The notes under the pieces were generated by a model. That model searched no databases, was not told the DNA's origin, and saw nothing but the letters and a program-made list of their open reading frames with translations. Both the position numbers and the translations under genes were made by a program. From Lingula anatina (taxonomy: Eukaryota; Brachiopoda; Lingulata; Lingulida; Lingulidae), in assembly GCF_001039355.2 (NCBI RefSeq), contig NW_019774848.1, positions 310,611-374,610 on the forward strand: a stretch of DNA of 64,000 nucleotides. Reading direction: 5' to 3'. How positions within the stretch are numbered: position 1 is the stretch's first letter; each line of letters starts with the position of its first letter. Of this stretch, positions 12,685 through 24,783 are shown piece by piece.

Positions 12685-12685
12685 A
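12680..12685 (+). terminator. Poly(A) signal AATAAA of the Thr-rich gene
   Basis: Canonical hexamer about 155 bp after the Thr-frame stop, overlapping the stop codon of the alternative frame. No further plus-strand exon was found before the convergent SOX30 gene. Confidence 0.5.
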
Positions 12686-13221
12686 TATGCTTCAGCTGGA
12701 AGAAGTAGAAATAAAAACAACGATGTTTGCTTCACTCTGGACATGCTGTTGAGGATCTATGGTGGGAAAGGATCTATCACGAGTACAGACCTGCAAGACA
12801 ATAAGCAAAATCTATTGCCAGTGGTGTACTGTCGTGCAAATAAATAACAAATCATGCACATGGTTCAGATATATTTATTGTTTAGATAAAAAGAGTAATA
12901 ATATTCATAAAAATGTAATAATTTGTTGTTTGCTTCCTAAACCTCCCTATATTATCCATAGCAGGTGATGTTGAAAAGTGGCACGTGCTCGTTATGGAGA
13001 TTTTCAACAATTCTGAAATTATTTTCGTATTTCCTCTTTCTACATCAAAATTTGAAAGCTATTACAAAAAAAAACATTCGATTAAAAACTGTATATCTTC
13101 ATTTTAAAAATTATATTCATGATTTAATCATTTACAAAATGGACCCTTTTTTCTAAAATTGATACTATTTACTGTAAACTGTGCTTTACTGTAGAATGTC
13201 AATGAAAATGCGAAAATATTC

Positions 13222-13227
13222 TTTATT
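13222..13227 (-). terminator. Poly(A) signal overlapping the SOX30 stop codon
   Basis: On the minus strand the codons AAA TAA, ending ...RSKRKKK-stop, together with the following A make AATAAA. If used, the mRNA would have an almost absent 3' UTR. Other minus-strand hexamers (TTTATT on the plus strand near 12870) could be used instead. Confidence 0.35.
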
Positions 13228-16200
13228 TTTTCTTTCTTTTACTTCTTGTTTGCATTTCGACATCTTCGGCGGCTCTTTTGACTCTAGCCAACAATTCGTT
13301 CATGTCAGGTTTCTCCTCTTTGTCTTCCACCATTCCTGGCGACTTTCTACTTCTTGTCACCCTAGGATTGCAATTAGGACTTCCCCCTCTCCCTGCGACT
13401 TTCCGCACCCTGTTTTCCGTATCTTCCATTGTCAGTCTTTTGGAAACATTTTGCTCTCTATTTGACCTCGACTGTTTGTTTACCCTTCTTCCTGAGCCAA
13501 TTTCTGACAGTGTTTGTCGCTTTCCTTTGAAAGAAGTATTGTAACTTCTCTTGTCGCCATTGTTTGGGGAAAAATCAGAAGTTTTTGTGCCCCCCTCCTC
13601 GTCTTCCGATAACGTCATTTCCTGGCTCTGTGGAAGGCCAGATGATGGGTTCTGCAGAATGGCGTAGAACGCAGGCGGATGTTGCGTGATTCGGCTTAAA
13701 TCTGTCAAACTGCTATTCTCTTTCGCTTCTATGCATTCTTCTTTACTTTTTCCCTTATTTTTATTAAGATTCCTTGCAGGTGATGGGCTTATCTTCACCG
13801 AGGGCATCACTTCTTGCATGCTATTTATTTAATTGAACATCATATGAGAATCAATAGAATTTAATTCATGAATATTGGAATTTCATTCACAAACCAGAGG
13901 GAGTTTTTGCAGTTCGGAAGACAAGTAACGGCAAATTATTCTGCATCTGCTGTACAGACTGGGGACTTTAGTGCAACCTTAGGAATTAATAAGGACATTT
14001 AATAAAAGCAGCCGCAGAAAATGTTATAAAACTAAAAGTTTCATATTAACTATACGGAAAAATATAATGTCCAGTTTTGAGTGCCATCATTAGAAATTAG
14101 TAATACCTTGCCGTTCTTCCCGTCTCCATGATGACCATTTCGTCATCGTCGCTATGGTAACCCACGAGGTATGTATTCTCACAGCAGTCAGTGGACGACA
14201 CTACCTCCACCGCCCCCACGTCAGGGATTTGTTCTGAAACAGGTGACAGTACCTTTTACATAAACGGGCATTCCAAACTTTTAAAACAAACTTCTGAAAT
14301 TTCGATTGAAAAAAACAATTCTTTCATGCACACAATAAATTTTATTTTGTGTTTTATTTATAAAAAAAAGCTGTCCTGTCCACAACAGCCTCTCACCAAA
14401 GTGTTGCAGAGAGAAAGGATCTCCGAAGTCAGAGCTGGAGGAGGAGGCGGACGCCGGGTACTGGTCGCTGTATTCCGGGAACGGAAACGGCCACAGCTCA
14501 TCCCTAGAAAGAGTTATGTGTGTTAATACAGAGAAAAATACAAGAACACGACTGAAGAATGAAGAAATAAGATATTTTAAAAGCAAGGTAAAATGTCCAC
14601 AAAGTTTTATCTTCTTTAGTGCATTAATATGGAGTGCAGGTATGCAGAAAGGTATCGGCTAGAATAACACATTTCTTTGAAAGTTAACCGTCATATCGCA
14701 TAGCAGAACATATGAGTCAGAAGTTTTTGTGCCCCCCTCCTCGTAAGACCCTACTTGCCTTTCTGCACGTGAACCGCCCGTGATGGCCCTGTAGTTGTGA
14801 TCACCTATACCGTCTGCTGCCGCGCTGGCTGCTGCCACCTGTGGGACGGTAGAGGGCGCTGCTGTGCCTGGTGAGTTTGATGGTGTCTGGTATGACAGCC
14901 CGCTTGTAGTAGTCCCGTGAGCTTGTGTTATAATAAGGCCGCCACTGGATATTGAGTTACCTTAGTACATGATGGGAAAAATATTAATAAGGTGTGATAT
15001 ATTTATTTAATTGTGTCTAGTTATATAAATAAGAAGGAAAATTTTGAGCTCAGTTGGTGTGGACGTTTTAAATTAATATTATCTCGACGATACCTTGGCG
15101 GCAAAATAGTACTTCATAGTAATTCTGATAGTAATAGGCTTGGCACCGTAGAATAAAGCATCACTATGTCTACAAGTTGTTACACGGCAACTATTCCATA
15201 GTCACTCAAATACCCAGTAGAGGCAGAAACCCTCAAAACTAAATCAGATCACTTCTGCAGGACACAAGGATCAGAAATAGCACATGACCTGAGGAAATCC
15301 ATGAACAAGTCTCGCCACCAGTACCATGTACCAATACAGACATGATGGTGGTGTTGCCAGTATTACCTGTAGTGCCCGCTGAACGTATAGAAATAGACGG
15401 CGGCCTTCCTTTGAAGGTCGGGATGGTCCCTGGTAGCACGGTCACGGTAGCCACGCCCCGTGTGTCACCGTTAGCTTGGGGGACCCCCGGGGTCAGGCGG
15501 ACGCCACACCTTGGCTCCTGCTTGATGGGCGACAGAAAAGTGTACTGTAGTGGAACTGTTGGCGCTTGAAAGAGAAAAAAATTGTCGTGTTACAGGCACC
15601 AGGCAAATGAGGATATATACATGTATAATGTCCGCACGGTCTATTTCCAAACTGACTGTACAAACTAGAAAAATGGCGGCATTTTCTCGTCGAAAAATAA
15701 CGTCATGACGCCATATTGGTGTCTGCTTAGTAGTGCTTAACCTTGACTCGACAGAAAACTTAAAGGATGTAAATATACATGAATATCTTATCATTTTTTT
15801 ATTATTTTTATTTTTGTTAATGTATCTACTTAACTTTTTATTCATTTGTAAATTAATGTTTTGCATCCACTAAATTCAACTGCTACAATCAATATTTGAC
15901 GAAAAAGTAAGAAAAAGAAAAAGTATATATACCGGTTTTGTCAAGTCTCGGTCGAATAGGTAACGGTGTGGAGACGCCGTACCTGGTGCCGCTGTGCCCC
16001 AGAGATTGTACCCAGCCTCCACTGGGGTACATACTGGGGAGAAATGTCGGCCTCTTGCTCGGCACGGGACGGTAGATCCAGTCTGGAGAGAGATTAGACA
16101 TTCCTGAGCATTAAAGCTCTAATCTGCACAATCGATCATTTGTAAATATAAAATGTAAAAAAAAAATCCTTGATAATATTAAAAGTGTCTTTTAAAGAAT

Positions 16201-18105
16201 AAAGAATATTTAAAGGCACACGTGTATGAATTCATATATTATCCAACGCGTCTATATGTTATGATGTTTATGTACTGTATACTCCACATGTATATCGTAT
16301 ACTGTATGAGAAATTATACAGTAAGCGCGTTCAGATGTACAGCGTTTTAAAGAACGGTAAAGAGGATATTAGAATGGAAGCCACAAAATTAATCATTATT
16401 AATTTAAGGAAAAATTCAGTTAACTAGAGTATTTCGCAACAGCAATTCGCCTCTGTGCCTTACAAAAATTTATGCGATAGAGCGACACAGTAAAACCCAC
16501 TTCGTCCCCCCCTCACCTACCAGGATAATCGTTTTTGTGTTTCTTCTTGATTTGCTCCGACTCGTCATAGTAAGGTTTCTTCTGGTCATTGTCCATCTCA
16601 TTCCATATCTCCCCGAGACGGACGCTGATCTCCGCGTTACTGGCGTGTGGGTGTCTGGCAGACAGGAACGGCCGGTATTTCCGCGCCCAGACCATGAAGG
16701 CGTTCATTGGGCGTTTGACGTGGCCGTGTTTGTTCAAGTTATTGGCCCCTGGGGTACGGTACTCAGAATCTGTACCTAGTTAGATATAATTGCCATTGTG
16801 TTATTATCCCAAAGAAAATTTGTTGAAACAATTTTGTATTAAAAAATCATTTAATCATTTATCATTTATTCAGTAACGTCCACACTTATGTGCACAGAAT
16901 TCAATAATTGGGGGTATTCTGAAACACAGAAACAGATGGTAATAAGTAAAGGTAACGGCAATTAAGGTATACCCTACTTTACCTGGGACATTGTGTGGAG
17001 CTGGCTCCGACTTTACCGAAGTTGAACTGGAGTTGACGGGACGACTTGGACCGATGATGAACTGAGGCCTTGAGACGTTTGTGTTCCCAAGTCCGGATTG
17101 CGGCATGCGTAGAGTTAACGTCTGTTGTGGGACCGGCAGTTTGACTTGATTGTTAGTAACATTAGTCTGCTTTGCTGAGGCATGTGCAGATAGTTTTATT
17201 CCTGACTCGTGCTGTGTTGCAGCTAGGGGCAACTTATCAGAGTTTATAGAAGTTGACTTACACACCAAATGCTTAGTACCATCTGCCGAGACTGGACTGT
17301 CTTTACCCTGAACAGTCTCAGCAGGGATTGAGAGTTTGGTGGTCACCGTCTTCTGACCATTGCGTCCCACTGTAATCAATGGTTTGCTGGATTCCTCTTT
17401 GGCTGAGCTTGGAGTTGCACAGGTTGTACCTATTGCTCTCTTGATGATTGCAGCTGCACTTGACACCTTCTGGGAACCAGCTGCAGGTGTGCCGTGAACA
17501 GTGGTTGAGCTCGAAGCACTTACTCCATCCGCTTCCAGTGGACGTGTATTTCCAGCAGAAATGTTACCCACTTTTCTTGACGCTAAAGTTGTATTTGCCA
17601 CATTTTGTGTGTACCGCCCCGATGCTGAATTTGATGTTGCCACCGATGAAGTGGTTTTTGCAACGGCAGCTGTATTCGCTACGTGGGTTGCCGTTGAAGC
17701 TGTAGCTATTACAGTAAATAGCGTTTTGATTGTGTTCTTCGCACCATCTTTTATAATGAAGACAGATTTTTTATCGCCCGACTGCTTTTGATCATTTTGG
17801 TTTACAATAAGCAATTTTCCTTTGATATTTTCCTGGTATTTAACAGTTTTTGTGGGACAGGAAACTTTTTCATTAGTTTCTTCAATTTTACTTGAATGAT
17901 CCGTAGCGTTGTTGCTTTCCTTTTTCTTTTTGATGACGAGTTTCCCACAGTCGTCAGTTTCTTGTTCGGCCTTTCCGGCAGTTTGCTCATAGACTGCAGA
18001 CATTTTGTTGTTCTCAGTTCTAACATCTGTCTTCGAGTTCGAGCCCGCTTCGCTGTCAGTTTTTGGTGACTTACATAAGTTATCAATTGTATCTTCAAGC
18101 TTCAT
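13223..18105 (-). CDS. SOX30: SOX30 (SoxH group HMG-box transcription factor), 8 exons, 919 aa
   Basis: Sequence-specific nuclear DNA-binding protein; the vertebrate orthologue controls late spermatogenesis. Exons: 18105-16983, 16775-16521, 16082-15933, 15564-15367, 14960-14759, 14503-14397, 14233-14107 and 13820-13223. All phases agree and the sum is 2760 nt. Exon 2 and the start of exon 3 encode the HMG box (about residues 393-463): [18 protein letters not shown], then [41 protein letters not shown]. The PYYDE...KHK...P-W-Y-P pattern is diagnostic of SOX30 rather than SoxB-F. Exon 1 is a long Ser/Thr/Ala-rich N-terminus with an acidic start. The C-terminus is basic (RSKRKKK). Intron 5 uses a GC donor (GAAAG|GCAAGT); only this site joins in frame to exon 6 ([12 protein letters not shown]). 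Reading through instead gives a stop after about 29 codons. The start ATG at 18105 is the first in frame. Confidence 0.93.
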
Positions 18106-18330
18106 AGCGACGAACTGGTTAATTTCTCTGAATGACTCAAACGAAAAAAAAAATGTTTTTTGGGAAACACGTATAACTAAGGCGACAACGTAAACAATCG
18201 ATGACGTATAAAAGACGTCTCCGAATTCGTACCTCTCACGTTGTGCTGCGTCACGTTTTGACGTTACGTATCATTGTGTCGTAACGTTGTGACGAACGTT
18301 GTACAGTTCTTGTACAGTCAAAGGACACAG
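18106..18330 (-). promoter_or_regulatory. Presumed SOX30 promoter with clustered CRE-like motifs
   Basis: The 225 bp upstream of the start codon are richer in CpG than the surroundings. They contain repeated TGACG/ACGTCA/AACGT words (for example TGACGTAT near 18203, TGACGTTACGTA near 18259, and further AACGTT words to 18300). CREB/CREM-type factors bind TGACGTCA and half sites and are important in animal male germ cells, which would fit a SOX30 promoter. This is inference from motif density only. Confidence 0.35.
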
Positions 18331-19920
18331 GATACCTTCATTTTGCTATCGGAAGGTGTCCATAGACTACGTGTAATGTAATTAAACTTTAAGCTATACA
18401 GATTGACCTGTATCTAAGGACAAAGTTATTTATTTATTTATATATTTTTCAATATTTGGATGCAATTTTTATTTTATATTTGATTCAAGTCAATTGAAAA
18501 TTGGGGGAAGTAATCAAAAATCGATCAGAATGAGATATTTTCCGTGCTAATTATTGCCACTCTGTACAATGCAGGGGGGGAGGGAACAGGAGGGGGTCTT
18601 CACACCCATTCATTTCCACTTTGGCTTCTTCTCCCCCCCCCCTTTTTTTGTAACCACACCGATAGAAGCTAAAACAATATCACTACCCTCTCCCCTTCTC
18701 CCCTGATAAATTGCAGCTAGCGGAAAAAAGGTGGAATGTATGATTGCAGTTGTTGAGATTTATATATCTCAACAGATCTATTGGGTGTAGTCACAGGTGA
18801 AACTAAACACTGCAATGCTCATCTCGGGGGAAATTAAAATGCTCTACTATCCTCTATTATTTGTGGGACTGAAAACGGAAATGAAACTATAAATACTTTT
18901 TCTGTAGTCAAACCTTCGCTACAGGTGGAGCCCCCTTAGCATTGTAGAATGTCATATGAATTGTTAAATTGGATTTGATATTTGAAATAAAAAATACAAG
19001 GAAAGTAAACTCGTTTAACTAAGAGGCCAATTTATTTATATATTTGTTTATTCTCTTAGCTGTACAGTCAAGATCATAGATAGTTATTTCCTAATGCATC
19101 TGTTTGACCTCTAGGTTACTGATAGATCTGAAGATTAAAGTAGCTGAAATAGTATATAGAAAAAAAAAAAAAACGCAGACTGTCTGATTTTGGGGGAACA
19201 CCCTGTACCATGCAGTGAACCTGATATAAGGCTCCCATAGCAACATCCCATTATGTGTTTTATCTGTTCACTCCCCAGTGTCTGCCTTACGTGGTAAACA
19301 CCCGGAAACTCTGCCAGTACTTTAATTCCTTGGAAAATCTATATTTTCGTAATGTGTGTTATTACGTTGTCAAGTATTGATCATTGGATATGTGATAAGG
19401 CAATGCATGAGTTAAGACCCTGAATCTTCCATTTAGCCCCATCTACAGTACTTCTAACAATTACTGACACTTGTGGAGCAGTTATTCGACTGATGTGTCT
19501 GAGTCTTGGGGTTTGATGGTGCTATGGGCATTTGTAGCCCTTATGGTGTCGATGTAATCTGGAGAAAGATGGGACCAGCTTAAGACCCCGAACTACATAC
19601 CTTGTACTGCCGGAAGTTGCTCCATGTTTGATCGCACCAATCCGATATCTGCCCTACCAGGAAGTGAAAATACATAACGTATATTTACTAAAACACACGA
19701 ACTGCTTTTAAAACAAACAATAAACATAGTTGTACCAATGATGGGCATGTTTGATAAAGACCGGAAGTGAATGGGGACACTGATTTCAAATCATCATTAT
19801 TTGAGCTATTGAAATGGACGGAGCTTGATGAGCTTTTTTAATCTCCATATTTAAACGTTTTTATTTTTTTCAATACGTGTTGAAGACATCAGTCGTGCCA
19901 CGCTTCCCGTTTTGGTTCTT
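18331..19920. other. Intergenic, no gene seen
   Basis: AT-rich, with C- and G-homopolymer tracts near 18570-18660 and a poly-A run near 19160. No exon with splice sites and protein-like composition was found. Confidence 0.35.
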
Positions 19921-19924
19921 AGGC

Positions 19925-20137
19925 TGTATTCCCAGAGCTTTTAGATCGATCTATCCCCGCGGGGAGTCTCACTAGATTACTGTCAGATAATCCGGCTTAA
20001 ATGTCCGTCCCGCCTAGTACAAGCTGTAAGGGGGTAATTAACTTTCGTGTCCGCCCGGCTGACAGCTATTTAGCGTGAACCCCCAGGGAGTTAGGTCGAT
20101 CTAAAATAGATCGATCTAATCTCTGGAAATGGTGTCT
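19925..20137. mobile_element. Candidate MITE with TTAGATCGATCTAT inverted ends
   Basis: The left end CCAGAGCTTTTAGATCGATC (from about 19926) is matched in reverse complement by CCAGAGATTAGATCGATCTA near 20137. The interior has the word CCGCGGGGAGTCTC, also present in the element at 31989-32222 and, imperfectly, in the one at 10978-11195. There is no coding capacity. No target-site duplication could be confirmed. Confidence 0.4.
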
Positions 20138-23100
20138 TAGATTATCATGGCCTCTTCCTGTCTTCTGCGGTCGTGCTTCAGTCTGACGTAATGCATTGAT
20201 TTAACTGGAATTGTTCTAAACCAGACTCCATTTTCTAATTATCAAAAATATTTTAACACTCAGCAATGTATTCAGAGGGCGGTAATAACAGCCACTTTGA
20301 AAGCGATAATATCAGATTTTCCGTCACGACACGAGGCAGGCAGAACCGTCATGACAGAAATAGCTTAATTCAAGGAAAACGCGTTTCCGTGTAAAACATT
20401 TTAGATGACGCATTTATATATTTCTGCATAAGACCCGATGAAGTCTTTAGGGTTGCTGGCGCTACTTGCTTTACTGAAATCCATCCTTTGAAAACGCGCT
20501 TAGATATTGTAGAATTAGTATTTAAATTAACAGATTTATAAACAAATGTGTTACCATTTTGGTAGTTTGGATAACCGCTTATTTCTTTCCTTTCCTTTTT
20601 TCGTTTTTATTAATCTATTTAAAAAAAGAGAGAGAGAGAGACGGCATATGAAATGCTATGAAGGTGTCTCTGTACCCAACTGAGTATCTAAGTTCAATAA
20701 TCAACATGTGTTAAGTCAATGTTTGAGCAACAAATTGACTTTTATCTTTTATGTACCTGTCTGTTGAACTGAGCAAAAAAGCATAAAACAAAGTGTATTT
20801 ATATTGTAATATACCTCCTGGATTCGCCGACATGCGTGAGGCAAAAATCAATGCACTTGTTGAGTCTGCAATGCACCGCGCCAATGTATGGCGCAGATAG
20901 ACGTAATGTACGAGTACTGATCTAAACACGCCATTTGTTATCATTATTATTTGATAGGTTTTACTGCTCATGCGAATACCGAGATAATATTGTATTTTGC
21001 CTTTCATATATCCTCCAGCTTGATGCAGTGGAATAACCGGGATATAGAGAAGATAGAGGGCTGATTTGCAACCCCAAAAATAAACAAACATATTAATTAA
21101 GTAACAAATAACTGTTCTTCCATTGTGGAACGCTCTGTGGGCCTGACAACCCCCTTCAATGCCCTACTGTCGCCATTAAAATATCTGTATTTCTGATAAA
21201 TAATTCTTCAGCTTTAGTTCAATATTTCATAAATGGAAATCATTTCTTGTCTTACAAAGATTTTGAATCATTTGATGTCTATGACTCTTTTTGTAAACTT
21301 TGAAGACACCAGAGATTTGATGTTCATAAAGGTACTTATGAGTTAAAGGGCACATCTAAAGGATTTTTTTGTTTTCTTCAACCTAAATTTTTGTGTAAAA
21401 CCCTTATTAGAAAATGCCATTGTGAATTATAGGCAATTCTCTGCTAAAATGTCTTTTTTTGCCAACCGTTCGTTTGATTAGAGCAAAGTAATGAAGAATT
21501 TGAAACCATGCTCTTTATAAAACATGAAGTATATCTGCAGAAGTATATCTGTTAAGTTAATTCACAACATGATGGACTGATAATTACTAAATATTAAAAA
21601 TGTTTATCACGAAACATTCCAAGATCGGTATGTTGGTTTACTCTCTCAGGAAACATTGAACTGACAGATGTGCATGAATTAGAAACAGAAAGTGAAGCAT
21701 CCAACACATTCAAATATATACACCAGATTATAAAATTAGAATTAATATTCTGTGCACCATTAAATAGAGGTTGACAAAGGTGATTAAATCTTTAACATTG
21801 TCATACCAAAACCATCTATAGTAACAGGAAAACATATTAGCTGATATTTTAAGGGAATAATGAGCGGATGTGAGGGCGTCAGGCTGCTTAGAAAACCGAG
21901 GCTAGCTGCCGCGAACGGCCTCCTAGCTGCTGTATCCATTAGCCTGGTTGAGAACAGGAGCGCGGTCTATCGATCAGTCCTGCTTTCTGTGGCAGTAAAC
22001 TCAGCCAGAAAGGCCAGTCAGACACTGAAACAATGCCTTGTGACACTGCCGCCGCCGCGGTGACTCATTCTACTTTCTAATGATGCGTCGGTGGAGGGTT
22101 GGATTTCACAGCCAGCACGATGAACGCCGACTTTAAACTACAGATGCTGGGTTAGTCCACGAAAACACGTCGTCGACTCGGAGACAGGACACAGTGCTGT
22201 CATGGCTTAATGGAAAACAGCAATTCTGTCGGAGATACATGCGTATGCTGATCAAATGAAGGTAGACGTGTTTTTTATTGATTTTTACGGTTATTTATAT
22301 AGCTTGCTCTGATATAACCTCGATCCTCTTATTGTGCCATATGTATTTTATGTATAAAACATGTGTAGTGTTCGTCCCCGAGTCTTATACAGGCAGAACA
22401 GTGGATCATATATTGGCACGGGGCACCTGCTACGCCGTGACTGAGTACATGATATATGAACACCACTTGTATGAACGTTGTTGTCATTTTCCCACCTGTA
22501 GCACACAGAGATGGGACACTGACCTTAACAAATGATTCGCGTTAACAAAATATCTAGGAAAAAATTAACAACCATATTTTTACAATTGACACCAGCTGGG
22601 GACGGGGTCGGGTGCCCTAGCAACTCGCCTGGGACAGGTTTCATCGGAAACGCGCATTATGAATGGTTATACACGGTGAATTCAGGCATAATTAGACGTG
22701 GATTTGGCATCTTTTATCAAATAGACATTTCATATGAATTAGACTTCAGGAGAAAGACGCGGAATATTAATGCCCAAATAACGACGTTGATAATGACATA
22801 TGGTAAAGACACATTTATCAGTTATCTTTTCAAACCGGGCTGTGATCGGTTCGTAGTTCAATACACAGCAGGGCCATAATAAAGACATAAAGGCGCACTA
22901 TTTTCTTGTAGAAATATATATGGATAAATTCCCCGTCCTTATGACGGCATTTATACCATACTGTTGAAGTCACGCTTTTTGGCATTACGTACTTCATTCT
23001 CTTCGCCATCCACAATGCCTGCTTTACGAGTAATTCGGTCTGTATGTAATGAACGTTAAATATTTAAGTCACTTTCATATCAATAACTTTAACCTCAATA

Positions 23101-23443
23101 AATTCATCTGTTTTAGTTTTGATGGCATATAAAATTCGACATTTCTATAACAAGGTAAGTTGTTTGAAGCAGGACTGTGTATATTGTGTGTACAAAATTA
23201 ACCTGAGCGTCTTGGAAATTACGTCTTGCCCAACGGCGGCAGAACTCACTGTTCAATCAGCTTCTCGGCATGTGGGTGGGCTGTCCAATTATACCATACA
23301 GGAAATCACAGAGAGCCGCTCAGTAATTAGTTCTTGATAATTAAAAATGGTGGAAGGCGTCCAATATGCTTTTGATTGATTCAATTATCAACTCTTTCTG
23401 ACGTTCAGCTGTACGTAAGAGTTACTGTACCCCGGATTTCACA
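20138..23443. other. Intergenic; GC-richer island at about 21860-22210
   Basis: Mostly AT-rich without a supported gene. A GA dinucleotide run lies near 20627-20641. About 21860-22210 is noticeably more GC- and CpG-rich than its surroundings and could be a regulatory element or non-coding first exon, but no splice model anchors it. The open frames at 20711-21091 (-), 22278-22535 (+) and 22532-22879 (+) are not accepted as genes. Confidence 0.35.
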
Positions 23444-23445
23444 TA

Positions 23446-23704
23446 GGCTTCATTCACATGCAATGTCTATTTTCTAAATTCTATTTTCTATTCGCGGTAT
23501 GTCTTATGATCACGGTCTGTGCCCTGAATATCCCGCGGCGTAATTACTGGCAGCGCGAGCCAGTTACTATAAGTTACTATAAGTAACTGGCTCGCGCTGC
23601 CAGTAATTACGCGGCGGGATATTCAGGGCACAGACCGTGATCATAAGATAGCGCGAATAGAAAATAGATTTTTAGAAAATAGACATTCCATGTGAACGAA
23701 GCCC
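23446..23704. mobile_element. Fold-back MITE, near-perfect 259-bp palindrome with TA flanks
   Basis: Two arms of about 125 bp are near-perfect reverse complements around a centre at about 23575 (ACTATAAGTTACTATAAGT). Outer ends are GGCTTCATTCACATG on the left and the complement of CATGTGAACGAAGCCC on the right. The element is flanked by TA at 23444-23445 and 23705-23706, the target duplication expected of Tc1/mariner-type elements. It has no ORF. It could fold into a long hairpin when single-stranded or transcribed. Confidence 0.75.
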
Positions 23705-24381
23705 TAGACATTTCATTTCTTCCATGGTTTTGGCGATCTCAAGCATACTGGTGTGAACATATCGCTAAATCGTCACTTCAGTTTATTCCACCTGATCAGT
23801 TAAGTTAAAGAGTGAACCCCATGGTACCCAGGGTACGACTAACGTGCCATGGTGAGAGATAAACACCTATACGTCTAGAAATATTAGTTCATTAGTCCAA
23901 GCCCATCGCCATTATAAGACCAGCAGGGAAGTCGTAATAATAGACTGGAATGGCAAATAGAGGTTAAATGTTGGGGGCTGAAATGAAGTGATAGATTTGA
24001 ATGGTATTGGATTATAGCGTATATTTAGACCCCAGGTTGTCAGATCTCGCCTCCACTCGAAGTATCCGCCTAGAGAGTTCAGCAGCAATCATTATCATTT
24101 TGACAAGTAAAGTAACGAGAACAACAACAACAACAAAACTAAAGAAAATAAATAATAAATAAAGGCAAGCGAGAGGGAGAGAGAGATAGTCTCTACTTTA
24201 ATCGAGAAATGACGCAAGATGATCCAAAAGTGGTCGCAGTGCAAAGCTGCCTACAAAACAAAATGTCAAATGTTCAACTGGTATTGGACTCAAATTAAAA
24301 TGTATGTAATGGGTCACTGGGGACCATTAAGTATTTTATTGGTAGCTTCCGTGTTTTAAACAACATGGCCAATTTTCATAT

Positions 24382-24783
24382 TTGCATGAAATGAACAATG
24401 ATGGTCGCTGTTCTATGCACTGTACAATACAGGAAATCTCTCGCCAGAATTTCACCGACAACTGTTTGAAAAATGAAGGAACCATTAGTAATCCTTTTGC
24501 ATTTGGAATGGATTTATCCTATTGCATGGTCTCTCTTAAAATGAGTAGTGGAGAATACCTGAGTAGATTTCTGAATGAACATCTAATTCCATTACCTTCA
24601 CACTGCAGCTGGCACAAGGTGAAGATAATAAAAGGCAATAATGACGTGAACAGCGTTCAAATACCAAACTGTCAAAAAGAGAAAGGTTTCTTGGAAAGTA
24701 TGTCGAGCTTTGGAACTTGGTTAAGACTTTCATATCACATAGCGTCCGGTGTCTCATGGGGGCTGGCTCTCGGCGTGTTTTAG
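24382..24783 (+). CDS. Hypothetical open frame, 133 codons, doubtful
   Basis: Not recognised. It starts at an ATG and ends at TAG with seven Cys residues, and shows no signal peptide, repeat or domain motif. It is longer than chance frames around it, but codon use is not distinctive and no splice sites or poly(A) signal tie it to a transcript. Listed only because its length and composition make it the best candidate in this 20-kb gene-poor region. Confidence 0.12.
   Translation: MHEMNNDGRCSMHCTIQEISRQNFTDNCLKNEGTISNPFAFGMDLSYCMVSLKMSSGEYLSRFLNEHLIPLPSHCSWHKVKIIKGNNDVNSVQIPNCQKEKGFLESMSSFGTWLRLSYHIASGVSWGLALGVF

Noticed and set aside
14940-14960. SOX30 exon 5 acceptor at ATATCCAG (14941-14948 region)
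   Set aside because: It looks stronger locally but gives a stop within five codons. The upstream ACTAAG acceptor keeps the frame and joins in phase.
20711-21091. Minus-strand frame of 126 codons
   Set aside because: Unspliced, rich in Tyr/Ile/Leu from AT-rich DNA, with no domain or regulatory context.
22532-22879. Plus-strand frame of 115 codons
   Set aside because: Composition follows the local AT content. No homology landmark, splice site or poly(A) signal fits.
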